DNA from: Bacteroidales bacterium
GTDB lineage: Bacteria; Bacteroidota; Bacteroidia; Bacteroidales; UBA932
Assembly: GCA_017519185.1 (NCBI GenBank)
Contig: JAFWSX010000003.1
Coordinates: 1 to 54,497, forward strand
Reading direction: 5' to 3'
DNA: 54,497 nucleotides
The position numbers and the translations under genes were made by a program. The first letter of the stretch is position 1. Each line of letters opens with the position of its first letter. Positions 26,942-34,792 of this stretch are shown piece by piece. The notes beneath the pieces are model-generated. The model was not told where the DNA came from, made no database searches, and saw nothing but the letters and a program-made list of their open reading frames with translations.

Positions 26942-28305
26942 CACGCAACGGCCTCCCAACCCTTTTTGATATTGGAGAGAATCTCCTCCTTGAAGATACT
27001 GCGGATGCCGGCCTCGTCGGGAGCATAGGCCATGTCGCGCTTGAGAATGTCCTTGCGGCCGCTGCTGTAGTCCGTATGGTAGAAGATGTAGGCCGGATAG
27101 CGGCTGGTGGCTTCCTTGTTGGTCTTCCAGATGAGGAACTTGTGGAGCATCACCTTGTCGCCTGAAATCTTGCGGTAGACGCGGCGGTCCAAGATAGTGC
27201 TGGGTGTAAGTTCGCCCTTAAGTCCCTGTACTTCCTCGAAGGGACAGAGGTCGGTGAGCTGACTCACGCGGATGTCGGTCTCGGACGGGGTCTTGTCGGT
27301 CCTTTCGCGAATGAAACTGAGGCCGAAGGCCGATACGCCCGGGGTCATCCCCTCGTGCAGCCACTGGCCGCCATCGAAACTCACCAGGGCGTTCATCCGT
27401 ACCTTGTCGTCATTACCTCTGGCGACGAGTTCAATGACGCTCACTTCCCATACGATCTCCGGGCGGACCATTTGGTAGGCAATGCCGCGGGAGTCGGTAA
27501 GGACATACCGGGACTCCACATTCATCCCCTGCAGGCGCCCTGCAAGGGAGGTGCGGTCCACGTCGGACAGGGCGCCAGAGCCTACGGCAAAGACCTGGAA
27601 CAGCCCGTCCTCGCGCCGTACAGCCAGCATCAAGTCGCGTACGCCCAGTTCGCCGGTGGTGTAGCCGACAATGGCGGCGTCGATGCTGTGGCGCGGTTTC
27701 ACCTTGGCGACGATACTGCTGTCTGAATGGATGACGAGGCCTTCTGCCCCATCGCACTCCACCCATTCGTCGTAGATGGCCTGCACCTCGTCCAGCGAGG
27801 ATGCGTGCATCATCTGGACGGGGCAGACAGAGTCGGCCTTGAATATGTCGGAAAGGGCCTTGTAAGTCTCCTGGTAAGGCACACCTTCGAAGGACTTTCC
27901 GTCCAGCGAGACGATGTCGAAGGGGGCCAGGCAGAGCTGGTCGCGGCGGGTGTCATCTGCCAGGGCCGATGTTACATCTGCACAGCGGGGACGTCCTCCC
28001 TCCCTGGGCATATAGAGCTCTGCTGCAACGATGACGTCCTTTACGCCGGCTTTTTTCAGGCATTCCGCAGCTACTTCGAGGCAGTGCAGTTTTCCGGCCT
28101 TGTCGATGCCGCGAGAGTTGAGCAGTACGGCATCACCGTCCTTGTAGAAGAGGATCTGGAGGTGTCCGTCGATCTTGCGAGTGACGAAGAAGTCGGTTCC
28201 TGCGACTCTGCTGCTAAGCTTCGAGCCTTCCACCAGCATATACTTGCCGGCGATGTTCTTCTTGTAGTCTATAGCTGTCTGGCTGAGTATTTTCGTAATT
28301 TCCAT
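26941..28305 (-). CDS. ATP-dependent polynucleotide ligase
   Basis: About 454 residues. The nucleotidyltransferase motifs are in order: KIDG at 44-47 (the Lys that takes AMP), SRG at 64-66, AELYMP at 95-100, FDIV at 129-132, EGLVI at 188-192, and AKVKP at 200-204 (motif V). An OB-like region follows (VRPEIVWEVSVIEL), as in ATP-dependent DNA ligases. The last 180 residues (from about 275) are an extension I do not recognise. DNA or RNA substrate cannot be decided from sequence. Start at ATG 28305, 4 nt after the upstream stop; the frame is open to 28356. Cotranscribed with MoxR, VWA and LRR genes, which is unusual for a ligase. Confidence 0.85.
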   Translation of the reverse strand: MEITKILSQTAIDYKKNIAGKYMLVEGSKLSSRVAGTDFFVTRKIDGHLQILFYKDGDAVLLNSRGIDKAGKLHCLEVAAECLKKAGVKDVIVAAELYMPREGGRPRCADVTSALADDTRRDQLCLAPFDIVSLDGKSFEGVPYQETYKALSDIFKADSVCPVQMMHASSLDEVQAIYDEWVECDGAEGLVIHSDSSIVAKVKPRHSIDAAIVGYTTGELGVRDLMLAVRREDGLFQVFAVGSGALSDVDRTSLAGRLQGMNVESRYVLTDSRGIAYQMVRPEIVWEVSVIELVARGNDDKVRMNALVSFDGGQWLHEGMTPGVSAFGLSFIRERTDKTPSETDIRVSQLTDLCPFEEVQGLKGELTPSTILDRRVYRKISGDKVMLHKFLIWKTNKEATSRYPAYIFYHTDYSSGRKDILKRDMAYAPDEAGIRSIFKEEILSNIKKGWEAVA

Positions 28306-28309
28306 ATTT

Positions 28310-29002
28310 TTAGAGGGATTTGAGTTCGAGATTGGTGAGACGGAGAATAAGGGCATAGCTGTCGCCCCGGGTACGGCCTTCGAGGAAGGCGCGATAAGGA
28401 GTACCGCCGGTCTGCATCACCAGCGGGCTGATGCCTTTGGCTCCTGCGCCAACGAGCATCATAGACTTGGCATCGGCGAGTTTCTTCGCCATTGCCTGCA
28501 GGAAGTCGAATGTGAGGCCGTTCACGTGGCGGAGCTGGTAGCTCTTCTTGAAGACGAATCTGCGTATAGCGTCCGACTTTGGCATCATCTTGCCAGTCCA
28601 GCGGACGGGCATTCCGTCTACGGCGATATTACCTGTTGTGGAGGCCTCGGGACGGACTTCTTTCTCGGTCCCGTCGGGGTTGAAGACCTGTTCTGTGAGG
28701 GTGACGCCATAAGCGACCTTGCCTTCATCTGTGAGATATACCTTCTTCAAGCCTTCCAGTCTGAGCCCGACCTTCTCCAGGTCGATCTCCGGATCCTCAG
28801 CGACAATGGCTTCGTGAAGGCTGTCGGCATAATGCTCCAACAGGGCTTGCGGTTCGGTTTCCATCGTACTGCGGAGACGTTTCTCGGAGTGGGTTGCGCT
28901 TCCGTCAGCGGTCTTGTAAGTAGTTTTAATGCGGGTGGACTTGGCCTCAAAAGCGACTTCTGCATCGCGCCTTTCTGCATTGGAAATGTTGAACTTTCTC
29001 AT
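28310..29002 (-). CDS. hypothetical protein of the ligase operon
   Basis: About 230 residues, basic N-terminal third (MRKFNISNAERRDAEVAFEAK...) with Thr/Ser-rich RIKTTYKTADGSATHSEKR. Later it has paired charged helices (LLEHYADSLHEAIVAED), then a compact C-terminal part (SMMLVGAGAKGISPLV ... RGDSYALILRLTNLE). No signal peptide or membrane segment. I do not recognise a family. A TTG at 29011 is in frame, but the ATG at 29002 is preferred. It sits between another unknown gene (13 nt upstream) and the ligase (4 nt downstream), so it probably works with the ligase. Confidence 0.7.
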   Translation of the reverse strand: MRKFNISNAERRDAEVAFEAKSTRIKTTYKTADGSATHSEKRLRSTMETEPQALLEHYADSLHEAIVAEDPEIDLEKVGLRLEGLKKVYLTDEGKVAYGVTLTEQVFNPDGTEKEVRPEASTTGNIAVDGMPVRWTGKMMPKSDAIRRFVFKKSYQLRHVNGLTFDFLQAMAKKLADAKSMMLVGAGAKGISPLVMQTGGTPYRAFLEGRTRGDSYALILRLTNLELKSL

Positions 29003-29015
29003 ATCTTTCAAATAA

Positions 29016-29612
29016 TTAAATCATACTGAAATCCAGTTCGTCAATGTCTTCCACAACCTCTTCTTCGGATTCGTCGATCTCGGCCTCTTCGCCGAGCGAC
29101 ACGGGAGTGAAGTCCACCGGACTCCCGGCAAAGAGGAAAAGGCCCGAGGGGCAGTTCATCAGAAAACCATCCAGGAGAGTATTGCCTCCACTGTAACTGA
29201 AAGGAAAAGTGAAAATCTGCGCGCCAACTGAAGCGGATAGATCCATATTCTGTATCTGATAGACAGAAGCCCACTCGTGGTCGAGGAACTCCTCTTCTGT
29301 TGCTGTACAGGTGAGTTCTATCGGAAAATCAAATGAAGAAGGATATGTCTCAAGTTCTTTTCCGTCTGGATCAAAGGCGATCAGATCGGATTTCTTGACG
29401 ATTAGTCCCTCCTCGTCTACAGTAGCCATTTTGGCAGCACCTGAAGGTATCATCAGAGACTCCTCAGGACTGATGTATGCGGCGGTACAGATGCGTCCGT
29501 CGCGATCTGTTGCTACAAGGCTGCTCCAGCCGTAGATCTTCTTGCGCTCCAGTTTAACAGGAGCGGCGGCATAGGCATTGCTGCCAAGGATGAATGATAA
29601 TTCTTTTGCCAT
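29016..29612 (-). CDS. hypothetical protein, first gene of the ligase/MoxR operon
   Basis: 198 residues. It starts MAKELSFILGSNAYAAAPVKLERKKIYGW, then contains short beta-rich repeats around Asp-Gly turns (ATDRDGRICTAAY, TVDEEGLIVKKSDL, AFDPDGKELE). A strongly acidic tail of about 25 residues (EEAEIDESEEEVVEDIDELDF) follows. Acidic tails are often seen on proteins that bind basic partners or mimic nucleic acid; here that is only a suggestion. No family recognised. Directly preceded by copy B of the shared 32-bp element. Confidence 0.7.
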   Translation of the reverse strand: MAKELSFILGSNAYAAAPVKLERKKIYGWSSLVATDRDGRICTAAYISPEESLMIPSGAAKMATVDEEGLIVKKSDLIAFDPDGKELETYPSSFDFPIELTCTATEEEFLDHEWASVYQIQNMDLSASVGAQIFTFPFSYSGGNTLLDGFLMNCPSGLFLFAGSPVDFTPVSLGEEAEIDESEEEVVEDIDELDFSMI

Positions 29613-29646
29613 AGTTATTTGTTTGATTATTCGAATTCGTTACGTT

Positions 29647-29678
29647 TTTAATATAGGATCAAGTGCCTCGAAATTCAT
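29647..29678 (-). promoter_or_regulatory. shared 32-bp upstream element, copy B
   Basis: Minus strand begins ATGAATTT (29671-29678) and ends CTATATTAAA (29647-29656), with ACTTGATC in between. It lies 34 nt before the ATG at 29612 and just after the nucleotidase stop. It would drive the seven-gene unit 29612-22933. Confidence 0.75.
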
Positions 29679-29681
29679 TTC

Positions 29682-30128
29682 TCAGGCATTAAAATGTTTT
29701 AAAACTGTGTTCCAGTCCGGAAACTCCGAACTGCCGAAGTGAATCCATTCACCCTCGAAATGCTCGGCGCCGTGGCCAGAGCGGTCATCAATCAGAAAGT
29801 TTCCTTTGAGGAGACTCTTGTTATGACATAGAATGACTCGTTTTTCATAATACGGGTCCATATGAATCTTGACCCAGTTCACCTTGTCGGACCAGGCCGA
29901 CAGGTTGTCCCATGGTGCGGTTGACAGAAGATAGATGTCGTACTTTTTTCTCAGCCTGTCAAGGGCTTCCAGTGCGCCTGGAATTGGATCCATCAGGGCG
30001 AACACTCCGGGAGCATCCTCGGGATGCGAAGAATATTTTTCCAAGATCTCTGAACTCAAACGATTGATTCCAGTGTTGAAATCCACCAGCACGCCGTCCA
30101 TATCAACATAAAGGGTTTGCTTTCTCAT
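29682..30128 (-). CDS. HAD-family 5'(3')-deoxyribonucleotidase (NT5C type)
   Basis: 148 residues. HAD motifs: I YVDMDGVLVDF (nucleophile Asp and acid/base Asp), II LLSTAPW, III Lys in CHNKSLLKG, IV LIDDRSGHG. The short cap and overall pattern match 5'(3')-deoxyribonucleotidases of the NT5C family. The expected activity is dephosphorylation of nucleoside monophosphates, possibly of nucleotide ends. Single-gene unit: terminator upstream at 30191-30226, own copy C of the shared element 21 nt before the ATG, and copy B directly after its stop. Confidence 0.88.
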   Translation of the reverse strand: MRKQTLYVDMDGVLVDFNTGINRLSSEILEKYSSHPEDAPGVFALMDPIPGALEALDRLRKKYDIYLLSTAPWDNLSAWSDKVNWVKIHMDPYYEKRVILCHNKSLLKGNFLIDDRSGHGAEHFEGEWIHFGSSEFPDWNTVLKHFNA

Positions 30129-30149
30129 AGTCTGTTCTATTAATCACGA

Positions 30150-30181
30150 TATACTATAGAAACAAGGGGCAGCAAATTCAA
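30150..30181 (-). promoter_or_regulatory. shared 32-bp upstream element, copy C
   Basis: Minus strand begins TTGAATTT (30174-30181) and ends CTATAGTATA (30150-30159), with CCTTGTTT in between. It lies 21 nt before the ATG at 30128 and immediately downstream of a terminator. Confidence 0.75.
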
Positions 30182-30190
30182 TAATCTGTC

Positions 30191-30226
30191 AAAAAAAAAT
30201 CCGCAGAGACTATCATCTCTGCGGAT
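30191..30226 (-). terminator. intrinsic terminator
   Basis: Perfect 11-bp stem ATCCGCAGAGA / TCTCTGCGGAT (30199-30209 with 30216-30226), 6-nt loop, followed on the minus strand by a run of T (complement of A at 30191-30199). It ends the unit that includes the small LRR gene. Confidence 0.9.
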
Positions 30227-30247
30227 TCCGTTTCGTCAGGCAGGAAC

Positions 30248-30532
30248 TCAACGCCAGTGGTCCGGATACAGGTCAACTTCCCTGCCCTCTTTCAAATACT
30301 GTGGCAGATCTGTGAATGGGCTGAATAGCGTACTGCTATATGAGTGCTTATCATCACCCCAGCACTCTATTTCAGTGACAGAATCGGGCAGAACTACTTT
30401 CTGCAGGTTAGAGCAACCGATGAAGGCATCCTTTTCTATGCGGATGATGCCTTCAGGAATAACAACCTCAACCAAATCATCGCGATTGGCGAACATCCTG
30501 CTGCTTATGATGCCTTTACTAATCTTCATCAT
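30248..30532 (-). CDS. short leucine-rich repeat protein (LRR_5)
   Basis: 94 residues. One and a half BspA-type repeats are clear (LVEVVIPEGIIRIEKDAFIGCSNLQKVVLPDSVTEIE), flanked by a polar C-terminus ending YPDHWR. It may be a stand-alone small LRR protein or the remnant of a longer one. It follows the Sel1-like gene by 10 nt, and the terminator at 30191-30226 comes next. It is the second LRR_5 protein of the island. Confidence 0.65.
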   Translation of the reverse strand: MMKISKGIISSRMFANRDDLVEVVIPEGIIRIEKDAFIGCSNLQKVVLPDSVTEIECWGDDKHSYSSTLFSPFTDLPQYLKEGREVDLYPDHWR

Positions 30533-30542
30533 CCCTCAGGTT

Positions 30543-31028
30543 TTAATCAAGCATCTTGACAAATGAATCGTAGAGTTCTTGGGAGAATCCGGCTTCGAGA
30601 GCACGGTCGTAGTATTTGCGTGCCTTATCCTTGTCCAATGGGAAGCCACATACCTGTTCTGCATAATTCTCCCCTATATCAACCATAAGAGAAGGCAGAA
30701 CCTCAGGCATATTGTCAAAAGGAATATGGGAGGAAATGAAGGATCCCAGTTTCTGCATTTCGATGGGATCAGGTTCAAAGATATGTTCGTCAGAGTAGCT
30801 ATGCCGCTCGACAGGAACAATTTCGTGCGTGTCTTCGTCTTCGAAGTCTTCGGTCCAGACTTTTTCTATTTTACGTGTAGTTTCTCCAAGAAGGAGTAAT
30901 ATGGCAGCATCAAGGTTTCCGGCATCAGCCAGAGGCTTGATATCATTTTTGGTAAGACCGCTTTTCTGAAGGGCAATGTCAGCTTCCAGACCAGCTGCAA
31001 GAATTTCTTTGAGTGTGTCTTCTATCAT
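30543..31028 (-). CDS. Sel1-like repeat protein
   Basis: 161 residues, acidic and helical. The C-terminal segment GENYAEQVCGFPLDKDKARKYYDRALEAGF resembles a Sel1-like repeat, a tetratricopeptide-type helix pair used for protein contacts. The N-terminus has paired helices with an LLLLGETTRKIEKVW stretch. No enzyme motif. First gene of a two-gene unit preceded by copy D of the shared element (19 nt). Confidence 0.6.
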   Translation of the reverse strand: MIEDTLKEILAAGLEADIALQKSGLTKNDIKPLADAGNLDAAILLLLGETTRKIEKVWTEDFEDEDTHEIVPVERHSYSDEHIFEPDPIEMQKLGSFISSHIPFDNMPEVLPSLMVDIGENYAEQVCGFPLDKDKARKYYDRALEAGFSQELYDSFVKMLD

Positions 31029-31047
31029 AATCCGAATTTGTTTACGC

Positions 31048-31079
31048 TATAATATAGACACATTTTGCCGTAAATTCAT
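31048..31079 (-). promoter_or_regulatory. shared 32-bp upstream element, copy D
   Basis: Minus strand begins ATGAATTT (31072-31079) and ends CTATATTATA (31048-31057), with AATGTGT in between. It lies 19 nt before the ATG at 31028. Confidence 0.75.
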
Positions 31080-31090
31080 GATTCCGCTGA

Positions 31091-31996
31091 CTATTTGATA
31101 TCGTAACGGTCAGATTTACGAATCCAAACACGGCAATCTTCTTGGTTTGTTCTTTCCTCATCGATTTCAAAAACACCAACAAATCGATAGAAATTGAATC
31201 CCAATACATCCTTCTCCTTAAAGAATACGATGCGCTTCTCCTTAGTATTTAATGCGTTAGTTTTAATAACTCGCCTTTCCTCATCGGTTGCTTCATTCTT
31301 TCTTTCCCTAATAAAAAATCTATCTGAAGACAAGGTATTAGTCCAGATTTTATTTATTGAAGCTGGGCACCATACAATTGTATTATCTTCATCAGGTAGA
31401 TTAAACCCTCCAGGTCGTAGAAACCCTCTATGCTTAACTTTTATGCCAAAAATAGCAGCAGCATCATCTATGCTCCTGACATAATCGAACTCGTTAGCCG
31501 AAAAGTATCCTTTTTCTTTATGATACTCTACTGAGAGGAAGTCACCACTCCATATATGGAAAGACCCGTTTTTTTCCTTGTCGGCGATAGCTTCTTTAAT
31601 GAAATCAACCACCTCATCTATTTGCTTATTAATGCCGGATAACGTGTACTTTGCGTCGTTACTAGGATCAATATCTGCAGGATCTTTACATATAGGGATA
31701 CGCCGTATTACTGCACCAGAAACGGCAGTAATCTCTTTGCTTCTTATTGCATCAAGAATCTTGTTATCTTCAATGTTATGCTGCGCTTCATCAATCTCAA
31801 CAATAATGTTTAGTTGAGGGAAAAACAGATCGGCTAGAGCAAAACTTCCGTCTGAACGCTGAAAATACTGTTGAGTGACAAAATGAATCCTATCATCGGA
31901 AAGTTTATTCCAAATCCTCTGTATGGCATATGACTCAAATCTTTTATGAGCTATCTTTCTGAAGAGTCTAGCGATATAATCAAGCTTGTAATCCAT
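31091..31996 (-). CDS. predicted restriction-like endonuclease, possibly PvuRts1I/AbaSI-like
   Basis: 301 residues. An N-terminal Vsr/DUF559-like PD-(D/E)XK nuclease core is visible near residues 50-90: ALADLFFPQLNIIVEIDEAQHN followed by DAIRSKEI, giving D-x(n)-ExDExxH. The C-terminal 140 residues end in KRIVFFKEKDVLGFNFYRFVGVFEID, reminiscent of SRA/PUA-like modified-base readers. An N-terminal Vsr-like nuclease plus C-terminal SRA-like domain at about 300 residues is the architecture of 5hmC-dependent enzymes such as AbaSI; this match is from memory and tentative. AT-rich compared with neighbours. Downstream of, and probably cotranscribed with, the DUF2779 gene (16-nt gap). Confidence 0.65.
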   Translation of the reverse strand: MDYKLDYIARLFRKIAHKRFESYAIQRIWNKLSDDRIHFVTQQYFQRSDGSFALADLFFPQLNIIVEIDEAQHNIEDNKILDAIRSKEITAVSGAVIRRIPICKDPADIDPSNDAKYTLSGINKQIDEVVDFIKEAIADKEKNGSFHIWSGDFLSVEYHKEKGYFSANEFDYVRSIDDAAAIFGIKVKHRGFLRPGGFNLPDEDNTIVWCPASINKIWTNTLSSDRFFIRERKNEATDEERRVIKTNALNTKEKRIVFFKEKDVLGFNFYRFVGVFEIDEERTNQEDCRVWIRKSDRYDIK

Positions 31997-32012
31997 ATAT
32001 AGTTATTTATAG

Positions 32013-33545
32013 TTATTTCGTATATTCTATCAATTTCTCCCACACCTTCACCATGGCGAGGGTATCTAACTCACAGTAGCGGAGCAAGGCTTCGCGGGCG
32101 GCTGCGGCATCGGCCGGGGACATTTTGGCGATGGATGGAAACAGATTCATGGCGTCGCCACCGTTCTGGCAAAGGCCGCTGAGGGCGTGGTAGTCCAGTT
32201 GTGGATCGTCCGGGAAAAGGGCCGGTAGGACGCTCTTGATGCTGAATGAGCCACCCATTGCCGGGACATAGTAGTCGCCGGCACGGAACGGGTCAATGAG
32301 GTCCTGGATGTTGTCGGCTATGTTGCGCAGGTGATCCGCCAGGTCCGGGAAGGAATTGGCCAGTTCCCGCAGGCGACCGCATTCGAACATCTTGTTGTAG
32401 GCCAGCGTGCATACATCCTTCGGGATATCCCGGCATAGGGCTTCGGCAATGTCCCGGCGCGGATCCTGGCCGCTGATGCCCAGGAATTCCTTGTGAAGCA
32501 GAGGACCGCCTTCCTTCTCAATGATGTGCAGTGAATATTGAAAAGGAATCTGCTGATAAGGCGAAGTGCCCGGATACTGCGGAAGGGCATCCTGCTGGGT
32601 TTCGAAGTCCAGGAAGTAGAGCGGATAGGTAAGTTTGTCCAGAAAGGCCTTGATACCCTCCGGGTTGATATGTTCCTTATCCTCCAGCGTACATTCAATC
32701 TGCATGTTCTGGATGGGGCCGATGTCTTCGTCACGAAGTTCTTCGAAAGTGATTATGCCGTTTTTGTAATGCTCCAGCTTCTTGCCGAAGGTAAACCCTC
32801 CGCGGCCCTTTCCGCCATAAACATTGAATACCGATGGCTTAGGCAGATGGCGGGCGCAATACTCCCAGAAAGCGCATCTATACGGATCGTGGCAATGCAG
32901 CCCAAGGTCGATGTCAGGCTCAGTGCCGGCAAGCGTACGCTTAGCGGCAGCAATCATCTGCGGAACGACCTGATATTCCTGCTGGACAAGCTCGGCCAAA
33001 TCTGCCGTGTAGAACAATCCCTTGACATCAAGCTGGTCGCCACGGACATACTCCTTGTCGATGCGGACCAGATAGGTCCCCGTCACCTTGACGCCACATT
33101 GCTCCAGGACATATTTTTGATAAGCTATATCACGTGCATACTTGACGTACTCAGGACCATCCTCCGGCTGGTCAACAGTGCCCGACGAACTCTTTACTTC
33201 ATAGATGGCCCAACCACCGGCAGTCTTATGAAGGATATCCACAGCGCAATAGTTCCCATCCCAAGAGAAAGAAGCTTCAGCGATATTCTCAACGCCTCTA
33301 GCCATGCAGTCCTGGGTACGGCGACACATCTCCGAAAGGTCAAGACCACCGTCAGAAGTGGTGACAGTAACTTCCTCGTAGGGACCGAGGTAACCCATAG
33401 CCAGATCACCGATGACATTACCTTCGGCAAAACGCGCCTCAAGAGCCTTGTCTTCGGTAGCTGCATCCGGATTATTTATCCTCAGCCACAAAGCCTTCGG
33501 ACACTGCCGAAAAAGAGTATAACGGGATTTAGAAAGGTTTTTCAT
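32013..33545 (-). CDS. DUF2779 nuclease (Cas4-like plus DEDD exonuclease)
   Basis: 510 residues. The N-terminus SKSRYTLFRQCPKALWL and the later cluster CHDPYRCAFWEYCARH supply four cysteines in the pattern of Cas4/AddB iron-sulfur nucleases. The PD-(D/E)XK core is in AVDILHKTAGGWAIYEVKSS. From about residue 340 an RNase H-fold exonuclease region carries LDFETQQDALPQYPG, TLAYNKMFECGRLREL and CELDTLAMV, the DEDD-type acidic residues of DUF2779. It is probably a DNA end-processing nuclease, but family function is not established. It lies 3 nt downstream of the PDDEXK_4 gene. Confidence 0.85.
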   Translation of the reverse strand: MKNLSKSRYTLFRQCPKALWLRINNPDAATEDKALEARFAEGNVIGDLAMGYLGPYEEVTVTTSDGGLDLSEMCRRTQDCMARGVENIAEASFSWDGNYCAVDILHKTAGGWAIYEVKSSSGTVDQPEDGPEYVKYARDIAYQKYVLEQCGVKVTGTYLVRIDKEYVRGDQLDVKGLFYTADLAELVQQEYQVVPQMIAAAKRTLAGTEPDIDLGLHCHDPYRCAFWEYCARHLPKPSVFNVYGGKGRGGFTFGKKLEHYKNGIITFEELRDEDIGPIQNMQIECTLEDKEHINPEGIKAFLDKLTYPLYFLDFETQQDALPQYPGTSPYQQIPFQYSLHIIEKEGGPLLHKEFLGISGQDPRRDIAEALCRDIPKDVCTLAYNKMFECGRLRELANSFPDLADHLRNIADNIQDLIDPFRAGDYYVPAMGGSFSIKSVLPALFPDDPQLDYHALSGLCQNGGDAMNLFPSIAKMSPADAAAAREALLRYCELDTLAMVKVWEKLIEYTK

Positions 33546-33548
33546 TAG

Positions 33549-34775
33549 TTATGGAATTGTCTGAATATTTGATTGAATGGACTTAGCGATTTTATGAGCT
33601 TCTCCATAAATATTTATAAAAACATCGGACTTAGCTAAAAACCAAGAAGATGCTTTTCCTCTTTTTGCAATATTCTTATCAAGAGATATCCTAGGTTTGG
33701 CTGTACCCTTTTGTAGATTTTTAGCACTTGCTATACGCCAAGTATTATTACTTAATCGTTTGAACATTTTATTTACATTACTGTTCGGATCGTATAGGAA
33801 CTTCGTGTATTGTGAACTGCTTCGTTGAAGGTAATCCTTGTGATTTATGCCTACCTTAAATGTTCCACCCTGGAACTCAATATTTAATTCATAATCACCA
33901 ATACTACATATAGGAACAACAAACATAGCAACCCCATTCCTTTCATCATACCTCACGTTACTTGTTATAAATTGCGACAATAGGGGAACAATATTATTTG
34001 CAAGATATTGTTTTTGAAAAATGGTTTCCAATCCATTTTCCACGATGAACCGCTCATCCTGGGATATTTGCGTTTGCGTAAGATCTTTTTGAGATTTCTT
34101 TAGTTTGTTGAACACATGAGTGTAACTGCAGGGTTTTGTTGTTTTTAAGAAATTATTTAGTTCATCGATAATCCTTGATATCGAATTACTATACTCTCCG
34201 ATCAGTACATTAGCGCTAAGGTTTTGTCCCTTTAGGAAATTTGATAAATCACTATATGTACATGAACCCCATTTGCTACTTGGACTCTTTGCCTTATCTC
34301 CGCTCAGCGATAAAAGGGTAAAATGAGTTGTTACATTGGAATAAGAATTGTCGATGATATAATCATCAATGATATGCTCATATTTCTCAGTTTGCCATAT
34401 AGTATCTGTGCTGGTATTCCATCTATTCTTTTCTTCAGCGCTAACCATAGACATATGTTCCTGAGACTTGAGTTTATTCTCAATTACCCATACATCTTCC
34501 GCCCCTTGAGTATCTACTGTCTTAATCATAATGTCGATATCATTCCACTCGACATATGTTTTAATGGAATTGAACTGTTTAGTCGGCTGTAACCCGAATA
34601 ATATACATAGCAAATCTGAACGGCATTTAATAGGGAATGTGGCAAACTGACTTGAAGCAATTGTCGTCTTTGACGATATTGACGGATCATTTTCATCATC
34701 AAGAATCCAGGCAATCATCGCCGAATGGACCTTCTCCATGTCAGCAACACCGATGGCATTGAAAAAGTTTTTCAT
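33549..34775 (-). CDS. PD-(D/E)XK nuclease superfamily protein (PDDEXK_4-like)
   Basis: 408 residues. N-terminal EKVHSAMIAWILDD is the helix that opens PDDEXK_4 proteins; the core follows as ...EWNDIDIMIKT...DVWVIENKLKSQEHMS, giving the D and ExK residues. The remainder is rich in Asn, Ser and Lys. Codon use and base composition are markedly more AT-rich than the metabolic genes on either side, a sign of recent transfer. First gene of the block 34775-31091, with a standard Bacteroidetes promoter at 34793-34823 rather than the shared 32-bp element. Confidence 0.8.
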   Translation of the reverse strand: MKNFFNAIGVADMEKVHSAMIAWILDDENDPSISSKTTIASSQFATFPIKCRSDLLCILFGLQPTKQFNSIKTYVEWNDIDIMIKTVDTQGAEDVWVIENKLKSQEHMSMVSAEEKNRWNTSTDTIWQTEKYEHIIDDYIIDNSYSNVTTHFTLLSLSGDKAKSPSSKWGSCTYSDLSNFLKGQNLSANVLIGEYSNSISRIIDELNNFLKTTKPCSYTHVFNKLKKSQKDLTQTQISQDERFIVENGLETIFQKQYLANNIVPLLSQFITSNVRYDERNGVAMFVVPICSIGDYELNIEFQGGTFKVGINHKDYLQRSSSQYTKFLYDPNSNVNKMFKRLSNNTWRIASAKNLQKGTAKPRISLDKNIAKRGKASSWFLAKSDVFINIYGEAHKIAKSIQSNIQTIP

Positions 34776-34792
34776 AAAAATGTCTATTTTAT

